64,000 bases of DNA from Rhyzopertha dominica. Its lineage: Eukaryota; Arthropoda; Insecta; Coleoptera; Bostrichidae. The notes under the pieces are model-generated. The model was not told the origin of the DNA, did no database searches, and saw only the letters and a list, made by a program, of their open reading frames with translations. Each line of letters opens with the position of its first letter. Position 1 is the first letter of the stretch. Shown here one piece after another: positions 44,775-55,867 of the stretch. Location: positions 16,396,245 to 16,460,244 of the forward strand of contig QCXZ01000086.1 in the NCBI GenBank assembly GCA_025024175.1, given 5' to 3'. The position numbers and the translations under genes were made by a program.

Positions 44775-45435
44775 CATTAGTCAAGAGAACAACAAGAGAG
44801 TTTTGACATGATTAAAAACAATTTAAGTTCCGCTCCAGTTTTGGTTCACTACAATCCTAAATTTTAATTAAGTCTAGCATGTGATGCCACTTCTTATGGT
44901 ATAGGCGCCGTATTATCTCACTTGTATAGCGATGGTGATTCAAAACCCATAGCATACGCTTCAAGAACGCTAAGTAGTGCGGAGAAATTTTACTCTCAAA
45001 TAGATAAGGAAGCGTTTGCTATTATTTTTGGAGTAAAAAAATTTCATGACTATTTATATGGTAAGAAATTCATTCTTCTGACAAACCATAAACCACTGAT
45101 TAGTATATTTAACCCTAAAAAGGGTATACCCCAATATGCTGCAAATAAATTGCAACGTTGGAGCATAATGTTAACTTCATACGAATACGAAAAAAAGAAT
45201 AAAGAAAATGGCAATGCTGATGCACTTTCCAGACTGCTAATGAAAAACACCAAAGGCAATAAAGCTGATTATGGTCACATACTGTATATTGAAGAAGATT
45301 TGGCAATAAATCACAATAAGGCAGCAATCCAAACAAAAAAAGACCCTATTTTAAATCGAGTATTTGGTTTTTGTTTGCACGGTTGGCCCACAGATGAAAT
45401 CGCTGAAAATATGAAACCATATATTTGTCAAAACG
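44775..45435 (+). pseudogene. Ty3/gypsy RNase H fragment
   Basis: QESFDMIKNNLSSAPVLVHY, then LACDATSYGIGAVLSH, then KPIAYASRTLSSAEKFYSQI, DKEAFAIIFGVKKFHDYLYG, FILLTNHKPLISIF and NADALSRL. These are, in order, the linker, the D-A-S-x-x-G-x-G-A-V-L strand, the S-R-x-L-x-x-x-E-x-x-Y-x-x-x-x-E block, the T-D-H-x-P-L block (Asn for Asp here) and the N-x-x-A-D-A-L-S-R end of gypsy RNase H. One stop lies before LSLACDA. Integrase is missing: the reading runs straight into a LINE at about 45435. Confidence 0.8.
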
Positions 45436-46028
45436 AGAGAAGTATTGAATCTTACTCATCTCTGGTAGTTAAACCAGGATTGACCGACCATTACCCAGTA
45501 ATATTGAACATAAAAGCTCTAAGCGTAACCCAGAAGATCAACAGCAACGCACCTTGTGGGAGAAGCAAAATCGACTATGAGAAGCTCAACCATCACCTAC
45601 AAGAAGTTAGCCGGGACAATCTATTTGAGACACAAAATGTAACTCAAAAGGTGGACATTTTTATTGATGTGGTTAGAGACGGGGTGGAGTCCTCTTCCTA
45701 TGTGACCAGGGTTGCTATGGGGGCCAGAAAGCCTTGGTTGACTGGCGGGCTGCTGCGTTGTGTAAAAAAAGAAGATCTGTACCTAATATCAAAAAGATTT
45801 CCAGGAAATCAAATTCACGAGGATAACTACAAAGCTTACAAAAATCGGCTTACCCTATTAATCAAAAAAGCAAAAGCCAAGTATTATGAACATCAGATCA
45901 TGAACTCCATGAGAAAAATCTGGCAGACAATAAGGCACTGCACCTGTAATAGAATGGAAAATTGTAACCAAATCGAAGCTATGAGGGACGTAAATGGCAT
46001 TACCATAACAAATAAAGAGGTCATATAG
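44922..46028 (+). pseudogene. chimeric gypsy RNase H - LINE endonuclease/linker reading frame
   Basis: One uninterrupted 368-codon frame contains two unrelated retroelement proteins. Residues 1 to about 170 are gypsy RNase H and the start of the following linker (WPTDEIAENMKPYICQNE). From about residue 172 it becomes the end of a LINE endonuclease (GLTDHYPVILNI, the S/T-D-H-x-P motif), then the linker with RKPWLTGGLLRCVKKEDLYL and KAKAKYYEHQI. The join at about 45435 is in frame. It is most simply a 5'-truncated LINE inserted in a gypsy remnant. Expression is not implied. Confidence 0.7.
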
Positions 46029-46069
46029 CTAACTCTTTTAATGCTTATTTTACCACAATCGCTACAAAT

Positions 46070-46890
46070 ATGACAGCACAGATTGGTGCTGTTGGAAGAG
46101 ATACACCTTACATGCGCAAGTGCAAGAACTCTATGTATCTGGCGGAAATCACAGAGAGTGAGATACGGCAACATGTCATGAATCTAAAAGTTGGAAAATC
46201 TCCGGGACCTGACAACTTGAGTAATTTAACATTGAAAAACACAATAGGCAGTATTGGACACATACTTCTGCATATTCCTCAACAGTTTAAAGAAGCAATA
46301 GTGATACCAATTTTCAAGAAAAAAGGGGATCCACTCAGCATGGGAAATTACACACCGATATCTTTAACATCATCAATTTCAAAGGTATTTGAACTGTGTC
46401 TTAACAAGAGAATAATAGAATATGCAGAAAAATACAGCCTGCTCAACTGTGATCAATAAGGTTTCCGTGCTGGGAGGTCAACCGTTGGCGCAATCGCCTC
46501 ACTTACAAAATTAATCAATGATTCACTGGATAATGGGGTGCCTTCTCTGGCTGTGTTCTTTGATCTTCAGAAAGCATTTGATTCTGTCGATCACGGGCTG
46601 CTGCTGAGGAAACTGTATATGCTCGGGTTAAGAGGCAAGATACATTCGGTGCTGAGCAGTTATCTTCAGGACAGGACGCAGTGTGTGAGATTGAATGGTA
46701 TCTGCAGTGATCCTATGACGTTGCCCGTGTGGCATACCACAAGGTACAGTTCCAGGACCTACACTTTTTATCCTTTATATTGAAGACTTGTTTAGCATAC
46801 CAACACAGGGAAAGACTATTGCATATGCTGACGACACAGGGCTATTGGAAACGGTGAACTCAGACATGGTCCAAGTGAGCAATTAGTTTG
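46070..46890 (+). pseudogene. LINE reverse transcriptase, several breaks
   Basis: 46070-46459 gives LKVGKSPGPDNLSN (motif 0/1), FKEAIVIPIFKKKGDP and NYTPISLTSSISKVFE. After a TAA at 46457 the same frame resumes with GFRAGRSTVGAI. 46538-46783 gives AVFFDLQKAFDSVDHGLLL (motif A). A one-base shift follows near 46735, after which PGPTLFILYIEDLF and IAYADDTGLLE (YADD at 46824-46835) appear. The PQG of motif B is split across the shift. All three catalytic Asp codons survive. Confidence 0.8.
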
Positions 46891-47040
46891 AAGCTAACCT
46901 GCTTACAGTTAATGTTAGCACAACTGTGTATATGACCTTCAGTAACTACGTTGACGACCTCCCGGATGCAACTGTTGTTTGGCTGCACACGTTAAATTGT
47001 GATAGTGTCTGTAATTGTGGTTGTACTTCTCTAGGGTTCG

Positions 47041-47559
47041 GTGCGTGAAACTAACTATCTTGGTGTGACATTCGACAGTCACCACAGATGGAACTCACAT
47101 GTGCAAAATGTAGCAACCAACCTGAGACATTTGCCTTTCATGCTAAAAAGGCTGTCCAACATAGGTATTTTTATGAGTAGGATAGTCTATAATGCTTTGT
47201 TCTTGCCTGTGCTGTCTTATGGAATAATCTCATGGGGAGCTGCATGCACCTCAGTTGTGCAGCCTCTAATTGTGTTACAAAAGAGAGCTCTTAGGATGAT
47301 GCACCAAAGAGGTTCTTTCTATCCATCAAGTGAACTTTTTCTCAACTCTAAATCTTTAGAATTACGTAAAATCTATTGTAGAGACATTCTAGTATTTCAA
47401 AATAAAAGCAGTATGTTGAACAGGTTAGACCATGGAGTAAATACTCGTGGCGCATCTGCCTTTAATGTTGTAGTACCCAGAAAATGGAAGGCAGTGGGCC
47501 AGAGATGCTTTGACTATATAGACCCTAAATGTTTTAATCCCTTGCCACTTGAAATATAA
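47041..47559 (+). pseudogene. LINE C-terminal region
   Basis: 172 residues: NYLGVTFDSHHRWNSHVQNV is the usual Y-L-G-V-x-x-D-x-x-x-x-W-x-x-H block. NALFLPVLSYGIISWGAAC and LIVLQKRALRMM are the Y-G-I-x-x-W-G and L-Q-K-R-A-x-R blocks. It ends naturally after PLPLEI. The frame opens at a Val preceding the start and joins the RT part through lost frames at 46890-47040, where the sequence is more decayed. Confidence 0.75.
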
Positions 47560-47821
47560 ATTAAATAAATTAAAATAATAAAGTCTTGATGGGTGGACCC
47601 TAATATCTGAGGGTTTGTCTAAACCACTATTAGAACGAAATTCGATAAAAATAACCAGTGCCGGCACCTAGCGGAATCTGAGTTTCAGCTCAACCTACCC
47701 TAGGCCCTTAAGAGATCATCAAAAATGACAAAGAAATCTGAAGAAACCACATACAAATCTTAGAAATCCTGGCAGAAATCCAGTAATCACAGAAATCGGG
47801 TATAGAAATTTTAGATGTGAA

Positions 47822-48546
47822 ATGCCCCTTTATTTTACTAATTTCAATTTTGTACAGTGCCGATCCATAAATAAAGCAAGCAAAAGTAAATATCAAAATA
47901 AAAATGAATATAAAAAACTAAATTTCTTTGAAGTGTCAATTCACATGAAATACTCTATTTGGACACACTGTATAATGCTCTTGAACCAACTCCAACAAAT
48001 AACAGACTTGCACTTACCATTGTTAAACAGCATCATTATTATACGGGACTGCCTCATCCAAATGTGTAGGTGGTCTGATCGACAACAGAGTCAATATCTA
48101 CCAGATTTTCTTTCCAGCCACGAGCAATCATTGATGGATCTTTATGACATGTATACCAGTAAGCAGAGCTACAGTCCAGGTCTAGATTCTGATGGTATGA
48201 CGGTACCCGATATGCCCCAGGAGCCACAAATATGTTTTATTATGCTACAAAAATATGTCACCATAGAGTTATTGGTATCAGCACTGAACTTACGAGAAAT
48301 GTGGAGTATTGTAGTCTTCATCGATATTAAGATTTCTTTCTCAACCCATCAGATATTATGAGGACAACCTTTTTAGTTGTAGGACAGCATGTTGTTTTAA
48401 ACTGTTTCAGTCCATGGAGTAGAGGGCTTCTGATATATGTATATGTCAAAGGCAGCCAATACCACCAAGAAGTAAACAGCCAAGTCCACTGGGAAGACTT
48501 TCATAAGTTGTATATATTGCTTTCATTCCTGATTCTTCTTATATAA
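47822..48546 (+). pseudogene. broken gene-like fragment, not identified
   Basis: A 179-residue frame (47822-48361) carries a mixed, protein-like composition unusual for random AT-rich DNA: ITDLHLPLLNSIIIIRDCLI, MCRWSDRQQSQYLPDFLSSH, EQSLMDLYDMYTSKQSYSPG, LDSDGMTVPDMPQEPQ. It then decays. In other frames, 48385-48510 gives RTACCFKLFQSME, MSKAANTTKK and VNSQVHWEDFHKLY. The layout (helical region, then A-C-x-x-x-x-F-x-x-M-x-x-R-A and a 'W/L-E-D-x-x-K-L' tail) is faintly like a SAC3/GANP-type helical domain, but I would not assign it. No introns are visible, so a processed pseudogene is plausible. Confidence 0.4.
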
Positions 48547-49019
48547 AAATTTTTATATAAGCTACATGTCAAGAAATCAAAATTCTAAATAAGTATTTAC
48601 CTAGTGAACAATATTAACTTTGGCAGTATTAAATTAACATTAACATAACATAAATTTTCTTTTTCTGTTTTGGATGAAAATCTTTTAGGCCATCCATTTC
48701 AACTTTTGACAGCTATGTCCTTGGGCGCAACTATAACAAAAAACAAAACAGGTTAGCCAAATTAATATCTTAAAACTTGAAAGAAATACACTGGTAGTGA
48801 CTTGAATAACCAACCCCTATGGGTTTCCCCCGGAGCGGGGTTGTGAAATGTACGATAATTTTCGTATTTGTACGATAATTTTGTAGCTCGTACGATGTAC
48901 GATAAAGCCCATATGATACTTCAAATTTATATGATATTTTCAACTACAGACTCGTATTTAATAAAAAAAAGTATACAATAGGGCCTTTTTTCCCTATCGG
49001 AGTGTATTTCGCTGTTTTG

Positions 49020-49216
49020 TGTTTTATCAGGCTTATGGATTCAGTTCTATGATCTTGCATTATGTTCTGTCAGTTGCGGTCCTGTGTTCCGGTTTTCAAT
49101 TTAACATTCACAAGTCCACAACACCTAGGTATGTCGTAGGTCCTGAGCGAGACATGAGACTCAAACCAGCAGCCTCTCTTACCATAGGCAGCTACCAATG
49201 GACCACAGAGGCCGGC
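49020..49216 (-). repeat. tRNA-derived SINE-like unit
   Basis: The minus strand starts near 49216 with GCCTCTGTGGTCCATTGGTA, then AGAGAGGCTGCTGG and GGTTTGAGTCTCATG. TGGTCCATTGG (about 49194-49204) fits an RNA polymerase III A box and GGTTTGAGTCTC (49156-49167) a B box, about 30 bp apart as in tRNA genes. The cloverleaf is imperfect and about 130 bp of unrelated tail follow, so it is a SINE and not a tRNA gene. The tail limit is uncertain. Confidence 0.55.
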
Positions 49217-49233
49217 TAATAGGTTATTATCTC

Positions 49234-49555
49234 AGCATGTTAGAGAGGTTTTGGGAATTTGACGTATACATCAAAAATATATATAAATATGCATCTGTTC
49301 TCATTGTATCTCCAGTTTAGAAACCACGTTATTTTTTTTTCTTATTATTATCAATCTATACTGCTGACCCAAATAATTCTTTGATGTTAAATGGTGTTGT
49401 TGACTGTAAATAAATAAAATAATGTAAAAACGCCATAAATGTTTACCGTCACATATGTATTGTTTCATCGATTATGTATACTGTGTTGTTATAACTACTT
49501 ATAAATGGTATATTTATATAATATTTACTTCTCTATGTAATGTAAAGGTATATAT
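49234..49555 (+). repeat. 3' tail of the 27271-29470 LINE family
   Basis: It begins GCATGTTAGAGAGGTTTTGG, which is the end of the coding region at 29184-29205, and follows its untranslated part through ATTGTT...ATCGATTATGTATACTGTG and TTATAAATGGTATATTTATA. An extra insertion-like stretch lies at about 49330-49395. It is an extreme 5' truncation (about 320 bp) inserted in the hAT element. Confidence 0.8.
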
Positions 49556-49668
49556 TTGAATATCATACGATAAAGTACGAAGTACGCTTAGAATGTACGA
49601 TCTTTTCAGCGCCATCTTACGATAATTTAGTTTGCTCTAGTTCATATGTTCACAACCCTTCCCCGGAG

Positions 49669-51116
49669 TTTCTGGAAGTTTCAGACCAACCTCTTTATCT
49701 GCTCTTTATTATTTTTTAGCATTTAAACTAATAGGTATGACGCTATACCGCGGACGGCTATATGAAGTATTTATCGAAATTTTGTTGATCAAATTAATAT
49801 GGGCAGGAATATTGCAAAATGCTAATCTTCCTACGCCACTATCATGGTAGTGAACGAGTGTTTTAAATAATAAATAATTTATAGAATGATGAACGGAACC
49901 ATTTGAATGTCGATGCATAAATGACAATCTGACAATAGTTTGTTTTGAATTCTTTCACTATTATAATATTAATTTAATTAAGAGTAAGCAAAAGACTATA
50001 GAAGATGGTATTCATATTACATAACATACAAATTATGCAATCGTTTATGTGTATACACAGATGTATAAAATTTTGCAAAATATATAACTTCCGCGCTTTC
50101 ATTAGTTTTCATTCTGTGGGGAAAATGACGCCTGTCAAGAAGCGCTGTTATGTCAGAAGTCATAAAATAAACAACCCGAACAGAAATTTATTAGCAAATA
50201 ACTGTTTCACATTACAAGATTACAACCAAAATGTTATAAGCGAGAAGAAACAAGAAACCGTCCATTTTATCCACTATCCATTAAATCGGCGTATCAGCTC
50301 TGTTCGACCTGTTTGAAAGAAGTGTTTCCACCGAAGTGGACAAACTTCTAATTACAATTGAATACTAGTATCACATCCAAGGAATTATTATACTAAGAGG
50401 AAGAAATATCAGGTATTAGACAGAACTTGCGGAGTGACACTAAAAAGAGAAAGGAATATATTTATTCCGTATACATTATGAGCAATATTCCAAGCAGGTA
50501 TGTAAATGAATTGGTAATATCTTGCAACTATTGTGTAGCTTTAGATTAAAAATGAACATTCATATTATTATATTGAAGGAAACGAGTAAAAAAGTCATTT
50601 TAAATTAAAAGATCAGGGAATGAAACAAGAAAACACACTAGTCAAACAAAAGTGTAATAACACTAACATGAGTATTAATAGCTATCAATGTTTGAAGCTT
50701 TCGGGAATATTGGACAAAACAGCCACCGACAAAGTTATGTGCACATATACAGAGGGATTTATTTCAAGTCCATTGAAACTGAGCAGTCAGTTATGAAGAC
50801 GAAGATATGGAGTCATAATTTTTTTTAAATAGTACCCTATGCATTTTTATGTCATTTTAAGGAATTCAACATTTCTATCATTTGGCATAAAAAAATATCA
50901 AGATGAGCATGATATAGGAAAAATCGTTATTCATCATGTGCATAAATAGCATTCAAAATAATTACATAGAGAAAGTAGGTAAGCAAATGTTAAAAGGGTG
51001 TTTAGTCACTTTACAATCCAAATGGCTCCTCAAAAAAATTGTTCGAGGGAATAATATGGGTTAAATCTGCTTGTTCTTTATATTCCTTCCGATTGCAGTA
51101 AGCACTTGTTGTACCT
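49669..51116. other. 1.4-kb stretch with no confident gene
   Basis: The largest frame (50005-50316, plus, 103 codons) contains MTPVKKRCYVRSHKINNPNR, is basic and unrecognised, and might be a small host exon or noise. There are no terminal repeats. Confidence 0.35.
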
Positions 51117-51762
51117 TGTAAACGCGCCGGATTTAAACGGTTCGGTGCCGTGTGTGAACGGGAGATGGCGTTAGGTGTGCGAACTGGAGATGTTGTTGGA
51201 CTGGCAAGCGAGAGAGGGCGTGAGAGGCCGGGGAGAAACGCGAGGGTGACGCAAACAAGGGGGCGGCAGCTGAAAAAGATCAGCAGCTGCACATGCAGCT
51301 TCCTGGCAAGAAGTTGCAGAAAAGTGAAGAGTACCTGTGTACCGAGTGGTCAAAAGTGATCAGAGCTGAGGGAACTCATCCTCCGAAAAACATCGGAGGA
51401 TTCAGCGTTTTGATTCCTCCGTCAAGGCCGGCGTCATCAACCATCCCCGCTCTCCTCGCGCACCGATACATGCACCTTTACGAACCACCAGGTAAATCCG
51501 TGGGACTGGCGAAAAGGGACTATTTAACAAGGTCAGATAGACATTTATATTCAATGACTTTTGGCATCAGTACGTTGTACTGCATCGCGTTTCGCGTATT
51601 CCATTGTGTTTCTTCTTTTTTTTTTTTTGCATTCCATGTTGTAATAAAGTGTTAAGTTAAAAGGCTGCTTTAATTTTTTTTCTGACGCACCCAATTTTCA
51701 ATGAACCCTATCATGCTCTAAAAACAATGCCGTTTATTTAACAAAGAATACGGCAGATTACA
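51117..51762 (+). repeat. 5' LTR of the gypsy element
   Basis: It begins TGTAAACGCGCCGG and ends GGCAGATTACA, so it has TG...CA borders. A polyadenylation-like AATAAA lies at about 51643, and ACTATTTAACAAGG at about 51519 is a possible TATA-like site. It differs from the 3' LTR by only a few single-base changes or indels (an extra A near the start, and A/G indels near 51285 and 51371). Confidence 0.95.
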
Positions 51763-51764
51763 TT

Positions 51765-51782
51765 TGGCGCCCGACGCGTGGC
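51765..51782 (+). promoter_or_regulatory. primer-binding site
   Basis: TGGCGCCCGACGCGTGGC starts two bases after the LTR. The first eight bases equal the complement of the insect tRNA-Lys 3' end (TGGCGCCC) and the rest is a near match, so tRNA-Lys is the likely primer. Confidence 0.65.
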
Positions 51783-51810
51783 TGGGTTTCCGATTAACTC
51801 AAATTGAAAC

Positions 51811-52772
51811 TTGGGTGAAAAAAAGAAAAAAAAAGCAAAAATGCCTAAAGGAAAACAAAGAGAGGTTGAGTCGGATTACGATCCACTGTTGATGTTAACC
51901 GGTTTAATGAAAGATATCAAGGTTTCATTAGATAACAATAATAAATTGTTAAGTGACACCGTTCGTGGCTTGACAGCGCAAAATGCGGATATGAAAAGTC
52001 ATTTAGTTGATATTCAAAATGAATTGAAACAACCTGAAATTAAAAAATGATCATACGTGCGAGCTGAATGTTACACCAGTGGCATCTGCAGCGGCAGTAA
52101 ATGAAAACACAAATTATTTAGCTTTGTGGAGAGAATTCGGCGGGAATTCTATAAAATTTAGACCGGATGGTGGCATGAATCCTGTTCATTTTATGAATCG
52201 TTTGTCGATGTTATTTCGGGAAGCGGAGATACCTGAAGGGAAGCAACTAGGCCTAGCGATAAACGCGCTGGGGGGGTCCGCCGCTGATTGGGCCGAAATT
52301 AAGCGGTCATCGTGTCGAGATTTTTCTGATTTCAAGAAATTATTCTTGGAACGTTATTGGAATACTTCAATACAAAAAGAGGCTTATAGAAAATTGCAGT
52401 TTGACTCATATGAACGGGGTTCGGCGCGCGGAATATTTCTTAAAACGTGTGCGCGAGGCCGGATACCTCGACTCCACCTTAAGTGAGGAAGAAATTATCG
52501 AACTAGTAAGTAACCATTTCGATGTGGAAATTAAGAGGGGTATTGTAACGTCTGGTTGTCGGTCTGTCGATGACGTTGAAAAATATTTAGATCGCATTGA
52601 TAGGAGTATCGGTGGAATGCCATGTTCGAAGCGAAGGGAATTCGAGTACAATAGGTATATCCCACCAAATGCAAATCGTGGTAGGTTTAATCGGCCAAGG
52701 GTTGAAGAGGAAAATAGAACTCAGACAAATACTGCCAGTAAGGGGAGTAGGTGGTCAGGTTTCAAATTCTGA
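51811..52772 (+). pseudogene. gypsy gag, frameshifted
   Basis: The first frame (51811-52050) encodes a Lys-rich start and a coiled-coil-like helix (LLMLTGLMKDIKVSLDNNNK). The next (52079-52486) encodes the capsid-like core, with NPVHFMNRLSMLFREAEIPE, LAINALGGSAADWAEI and FSDFKKLFLERYWN, the P-x-x-F...F-L-x-x-Y-W arrangement of Ty3/gypsy capsids. The third (52401-52772) continues with YLDSTLSEEEIIELVSNHFD and a basic tail (RYIPPNANRGRFNRPR). No CCHC zinc knuckle is visible. One-base shifts separate the frames, near 52045 and 52430. Confidence 0.75.
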
Positions 52773-52899
52773 AGGACGCACGGAAACAGTAGCAACTCTT
52801 TTCTCCCAGATAGATTGATGATTTGATGGAAGAAGCGGTAGCAGAAAAAACAGAAAAAAAAAGATGTGGTTCCAACTTATAGTAGGAGTAGTGGAAGGT

Positions 52900-54870
52900 A
52901 TCAAGGCAGAGATTCAGTAGATAGTGGTTGCAACCTTGAGCTGCGTTAGTGACAAGTTTTTCGAGCAAGTCTTTGGAAAATAAACCGAATATTCCTTTGT
53001 TGCAGTAACAGGTGTTCAGGTATATGGGGCTCTGAAAGGGAAACCTCAACCAGTGAAGTCTCAGATATATTTAAGCGTATTGGTGGGTGATTATAGTTTT
53101 GAGTATGTCTTTCTGGTGGTGCCTAAATTGAGTAGGGCCATGATACTGAGGTTGCGACTGGTTGAGTAAATTTCAGGTTAAAACTAGATTTCGAAAAAGG
53201 TTGTCTTAACGGGCCAGGTGAACATGAATGTAAATTCGAAAAATTTGGGATGCAAGAAAGTAACAAGATTGTGGAGGAAATTTTAATAGAAGGGGAAAAA
53301 GTAGAACCGTGTGTACGGAAAGCAAGTAAACTGTTTTATTCGGAAAATGATATACGCATTGCTGCAGAAAGTGCACAAACATTCAATGATGTAGAGAAGC
53401 GACGGCTTTTCGAACTTTTGTGTGAGTTTCGAGAAATATTCTCCGAGGAGCCGGGATTAACTTCGATGTATGTTCACGACATTGTATTAAGAGATTATGA
53501 ACCGTTTTTTCATTAAGGGCTACCCAATTCTCATGTATACAAGGAAGAAGCTCGAAGGCAGGTGAAACAAATGTTAGATTGGGGGTGTATAAAGAAAGGC
53601 CAGACGGAATATGTAAGCCCGTTGGTCGTGGTACGTAAGAAAGATGGGTCAATACGGGTCTGCTTGGATGCTCGCCACATTAATAAAAGAATGGTAGCCG
53701 ATCATGTTATGCCTCCGGTACCAAATGAGTTAGAATTTAATTTCTCGGTGGGCCAACGGCTATCGACGATCGATTTGACTGCATCGTATTGGCAAGATTC
53801 CCGTTCGAGAGGAACATCAGAAGTATTTGGGATTCCTTTTCGAAAGTGACAGTTATTTTTTTACAGTCCTTCCTTTTGGATTGTCGTCGTCAGTTGGAAG
53901 TTTTATCAGGGGACTTCAAACAGTATTGGGGATGAAACCACCAGTTTTGCATGTGTATATGTAGACGACATGTTAGTGTTTTCATCCACAGCGGAGGAGC
54001 ACTTGCTACATCTACGTAAAATCTTTGAGAAGTTGCGCAAGGCTAATGTGACGGTTAAATTGAGGAAATGTTGTTTTGATCGCCAAAGTTTGAAATTCCT
54101 GGGTCATGTATTGACTTCGAAAGGCATTTCAATGGATGAGGAACGGATCAAGGCTATCCAGAAGTTCCCGGCGGCCAAGAAACATCAGAGAACTAAGAAG
54201 TTTCCTAGGGTTGGTAAATTATGACCGCCGATTTTGCAAGGAATTCTCGAATCTTACAGTGCCTCTATTGCCGTCTTTTGAAAAAGGGACAAAATGGCGC
54301 TGGTCCGAAGAATTGAGGACAGCTTTTAAGAAAAATCAAAATCAGCGTTCCTACAAGTGGACGTTGCAGGTTCATCCAAACCCACGGAAACGGTTCTTTG
54401 TTCAGACAGACGCGTCACATATAGGAATAGGAGCGGTGCTTGTACCAAATAAATGACTTAACAGAAGATAAAGAAGTAATAGCATATTATAGCAGAACGC
54501 TGAAAGGTTGCTGAGATTAACTATACAGTGACAGAAAGGAGGGCATTGGCTGTGGTTATCGACCCAAGCATTGGCGTGTTTTTGTGTTGGGAAGAAGAGT
54601 AACCGTAGTTACTGACCATCAGCACTTTCTTTTCTTCAGTCTTGTAAACTTCTTAAGTTCAAGGTTGACGCGTTTGGGTGCTGCTAATTCAGGAATATTC
54701 GCCGGATATCCAATACTGCAAGGGATCTGACAATATCGTGGCCCGACGCTCTTTTCGCGTTTCCCATAGATGAAGAAAAATCTGCCGAAAGTGAAGTCCC
54801 CGGAAAATAACGGAATTAGTAATCTATGCATGACGATCGACGTAGGATCACTGAACTAAAGAAGGATTTT
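52900..54870 (+). pseudogene. gypsy protease, reverse transcriptase and RNase H, heavily frameshifted
   Basis: The protease active site VDSGCNL lies at about 52917-52937, followed by its flap region in another frame. RT: SPLVVVRKKDGSIRVCLDAR (53600s), LSTIDLTASYWQ (motif A), a PFGL block at about 53873, VYVDDMLVFSS (YVDD at 53958-53969) and FLGHVLTSKGI. RNase H: FVQTDASHIGIGAVLVPNK (about 54400-54455), after which the frame is lost through several stops to about 54870. The order protease-RT-RNase H is standard for Ty3/gypsy. Confidence 0.85.
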
Positions 54871-54971
54871 GAGAAAAATTGAAGCACTTCAAGAATCAGA
54901 TGAATTTTGTAAAAAGATAAGGCTTGTTTTAGAAAAAGGGAATTCTGGGCACAGTCGGGGAGTTACCTGGT

Positions 54972-55776
54972 ATGCCCTACATCGCGGTATATTGTTCAGA
55001 AAGGGTTCTGTGCAAAAACCCAGGAAGCAAGTTGTGTATTCCACGGTCACTGATTGTTAAGATCGTGCTAGAGGAACATGTGAACAGTGGACACTTTGGG
55101 GCTGAAAAGTGTTTTCGGTATTTGACAAAATATTATTATTGGCCGAAAATGCGACGTTCGGTTCGAGTTATCATTGCTGGGTGTGAGCATTGTCAAAAAA
55201 CTAAATCATCCAAAATTTGCCAAGGTGAGATGCATTCTATACTTCCAGATGCTCCTAACAAGGTTTTGTGTATTGATCTGATTGGTCCATTACCACAATC
55301 TAGAGCTGGTGCAACCATGTTGCTGGTGACCATAGATGCGTTCAGCAAGTTAGTTCGCTTGTTTTCCTCTTAAACGAGGAAGAACTGCCGCTATCCTCCG
55401 ATGTTTGGAAAAGTATTTTGTGGAAGTGGGGAAACCAGAAATGATACTGTCAGATAACGCCACTTATTTTTCTAGTCGTCAGTGGGTTAGCCGTTTGGAG
55501 CACCACAAAATAAAAATAGTTCATACGTCTGCCTATTTTCCCCAAGGAAATATGACAGAGCGGGCAAACAGAGAAATAGGGCCGTTTACTGAGGTCTCTT
55601 TGCATATGAAGCACACCAAGTGGGCTATGGTTACAGGAAGGGTTGAAGAGTTGCTCAATCAAACGATACATGATAGTTCCGGGTGCACTCCTAATGAAGT
55701 TCATTTTGGGCAGACTCGTTATAACCAGTTTGTTCAAGACATAGAATTTCCAGACGCGCGACCTTTATGTAATTAA
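54972..55776 (+). pseudogene. gypsy integrase
   Basis: The zinc-binding head has LEEHVNSGHFGAEKCFRYL and CEHCQKTKSS (His-His-Cys-Cys), and the catalytic core has VLCIDLIGPLPQSRAG, ILSDNATYFSSRQW and YFPQGNMTERANREIG. The spacing between the second Asp and the Glu is one residue shorter than the usual 35 because the P-Q-x-N-G-x-x-E-R motif has lost a residue. A stop after LFSS (55373) and a frame change separate the first Asp from the rest. Two overlapping frames cover 54869-55060 and 54972-55373 at the start. Confidence 0.85.
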
Positions 55777-55867
55777 TGTACTTCTCGCAAGAGATCGTCT
55801 CATCGCGAAGGCTGAAAGAAGGCGTAACCGCCACCAAGCGAATCTTAAAAGGGCTGTTTATTTTAAA

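Larger units (their letters stand above)
45435..47655 (+). mobile_element. 5'-truncated LINE
   Basis: It starts at the end of the endonuclease domain and passes through linker, RT and C-terminal region, with the natural-looking stop at 47557-47559. About 90 bp of untranslated sequence with AATAATAAAG-type repeats follow; the exact 3' end is uncertain. The RT family differs from the LINEs at 15955 and 27271 (YADDTG catalytic box). Confidence 0.75.
48837..49660. mobile_element. composite non-autonomous hAT element
   Basis: CCCCGGAG is present as an 8-bp duplication on both sides (48829-48836 and 49661-49668). The ends read CGGGGTTGTGAA and, inverted, AAGGGTTGTGAA. Just inside both ends are several GTACGAT units (about 48850, 48871, 48891 and 48898 on the left; about 49566, 49593 and 49617 on the right), probably subterminal binding sites. 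It has no transposase. The interior is mostly two other elements: a tRNA-derived SINE-like unit and a LINE 3' tail. Confidence 0.75.

Noticed and set aside
49150..49216. Intact tRNA gene on the minus strand
   Set aside because: A and B boxes are recognisable, but the acceptor and anticodon stems do not pair properly and the unit continues into an unrelated tail, so a SINE fits better.
51150..51655. Plus-strand frames inside the LTRs as genes
   Set aside because: The composition is that of LTR regulatory DNA. The frames differ between the two LTRs by indels and encode no known domain.
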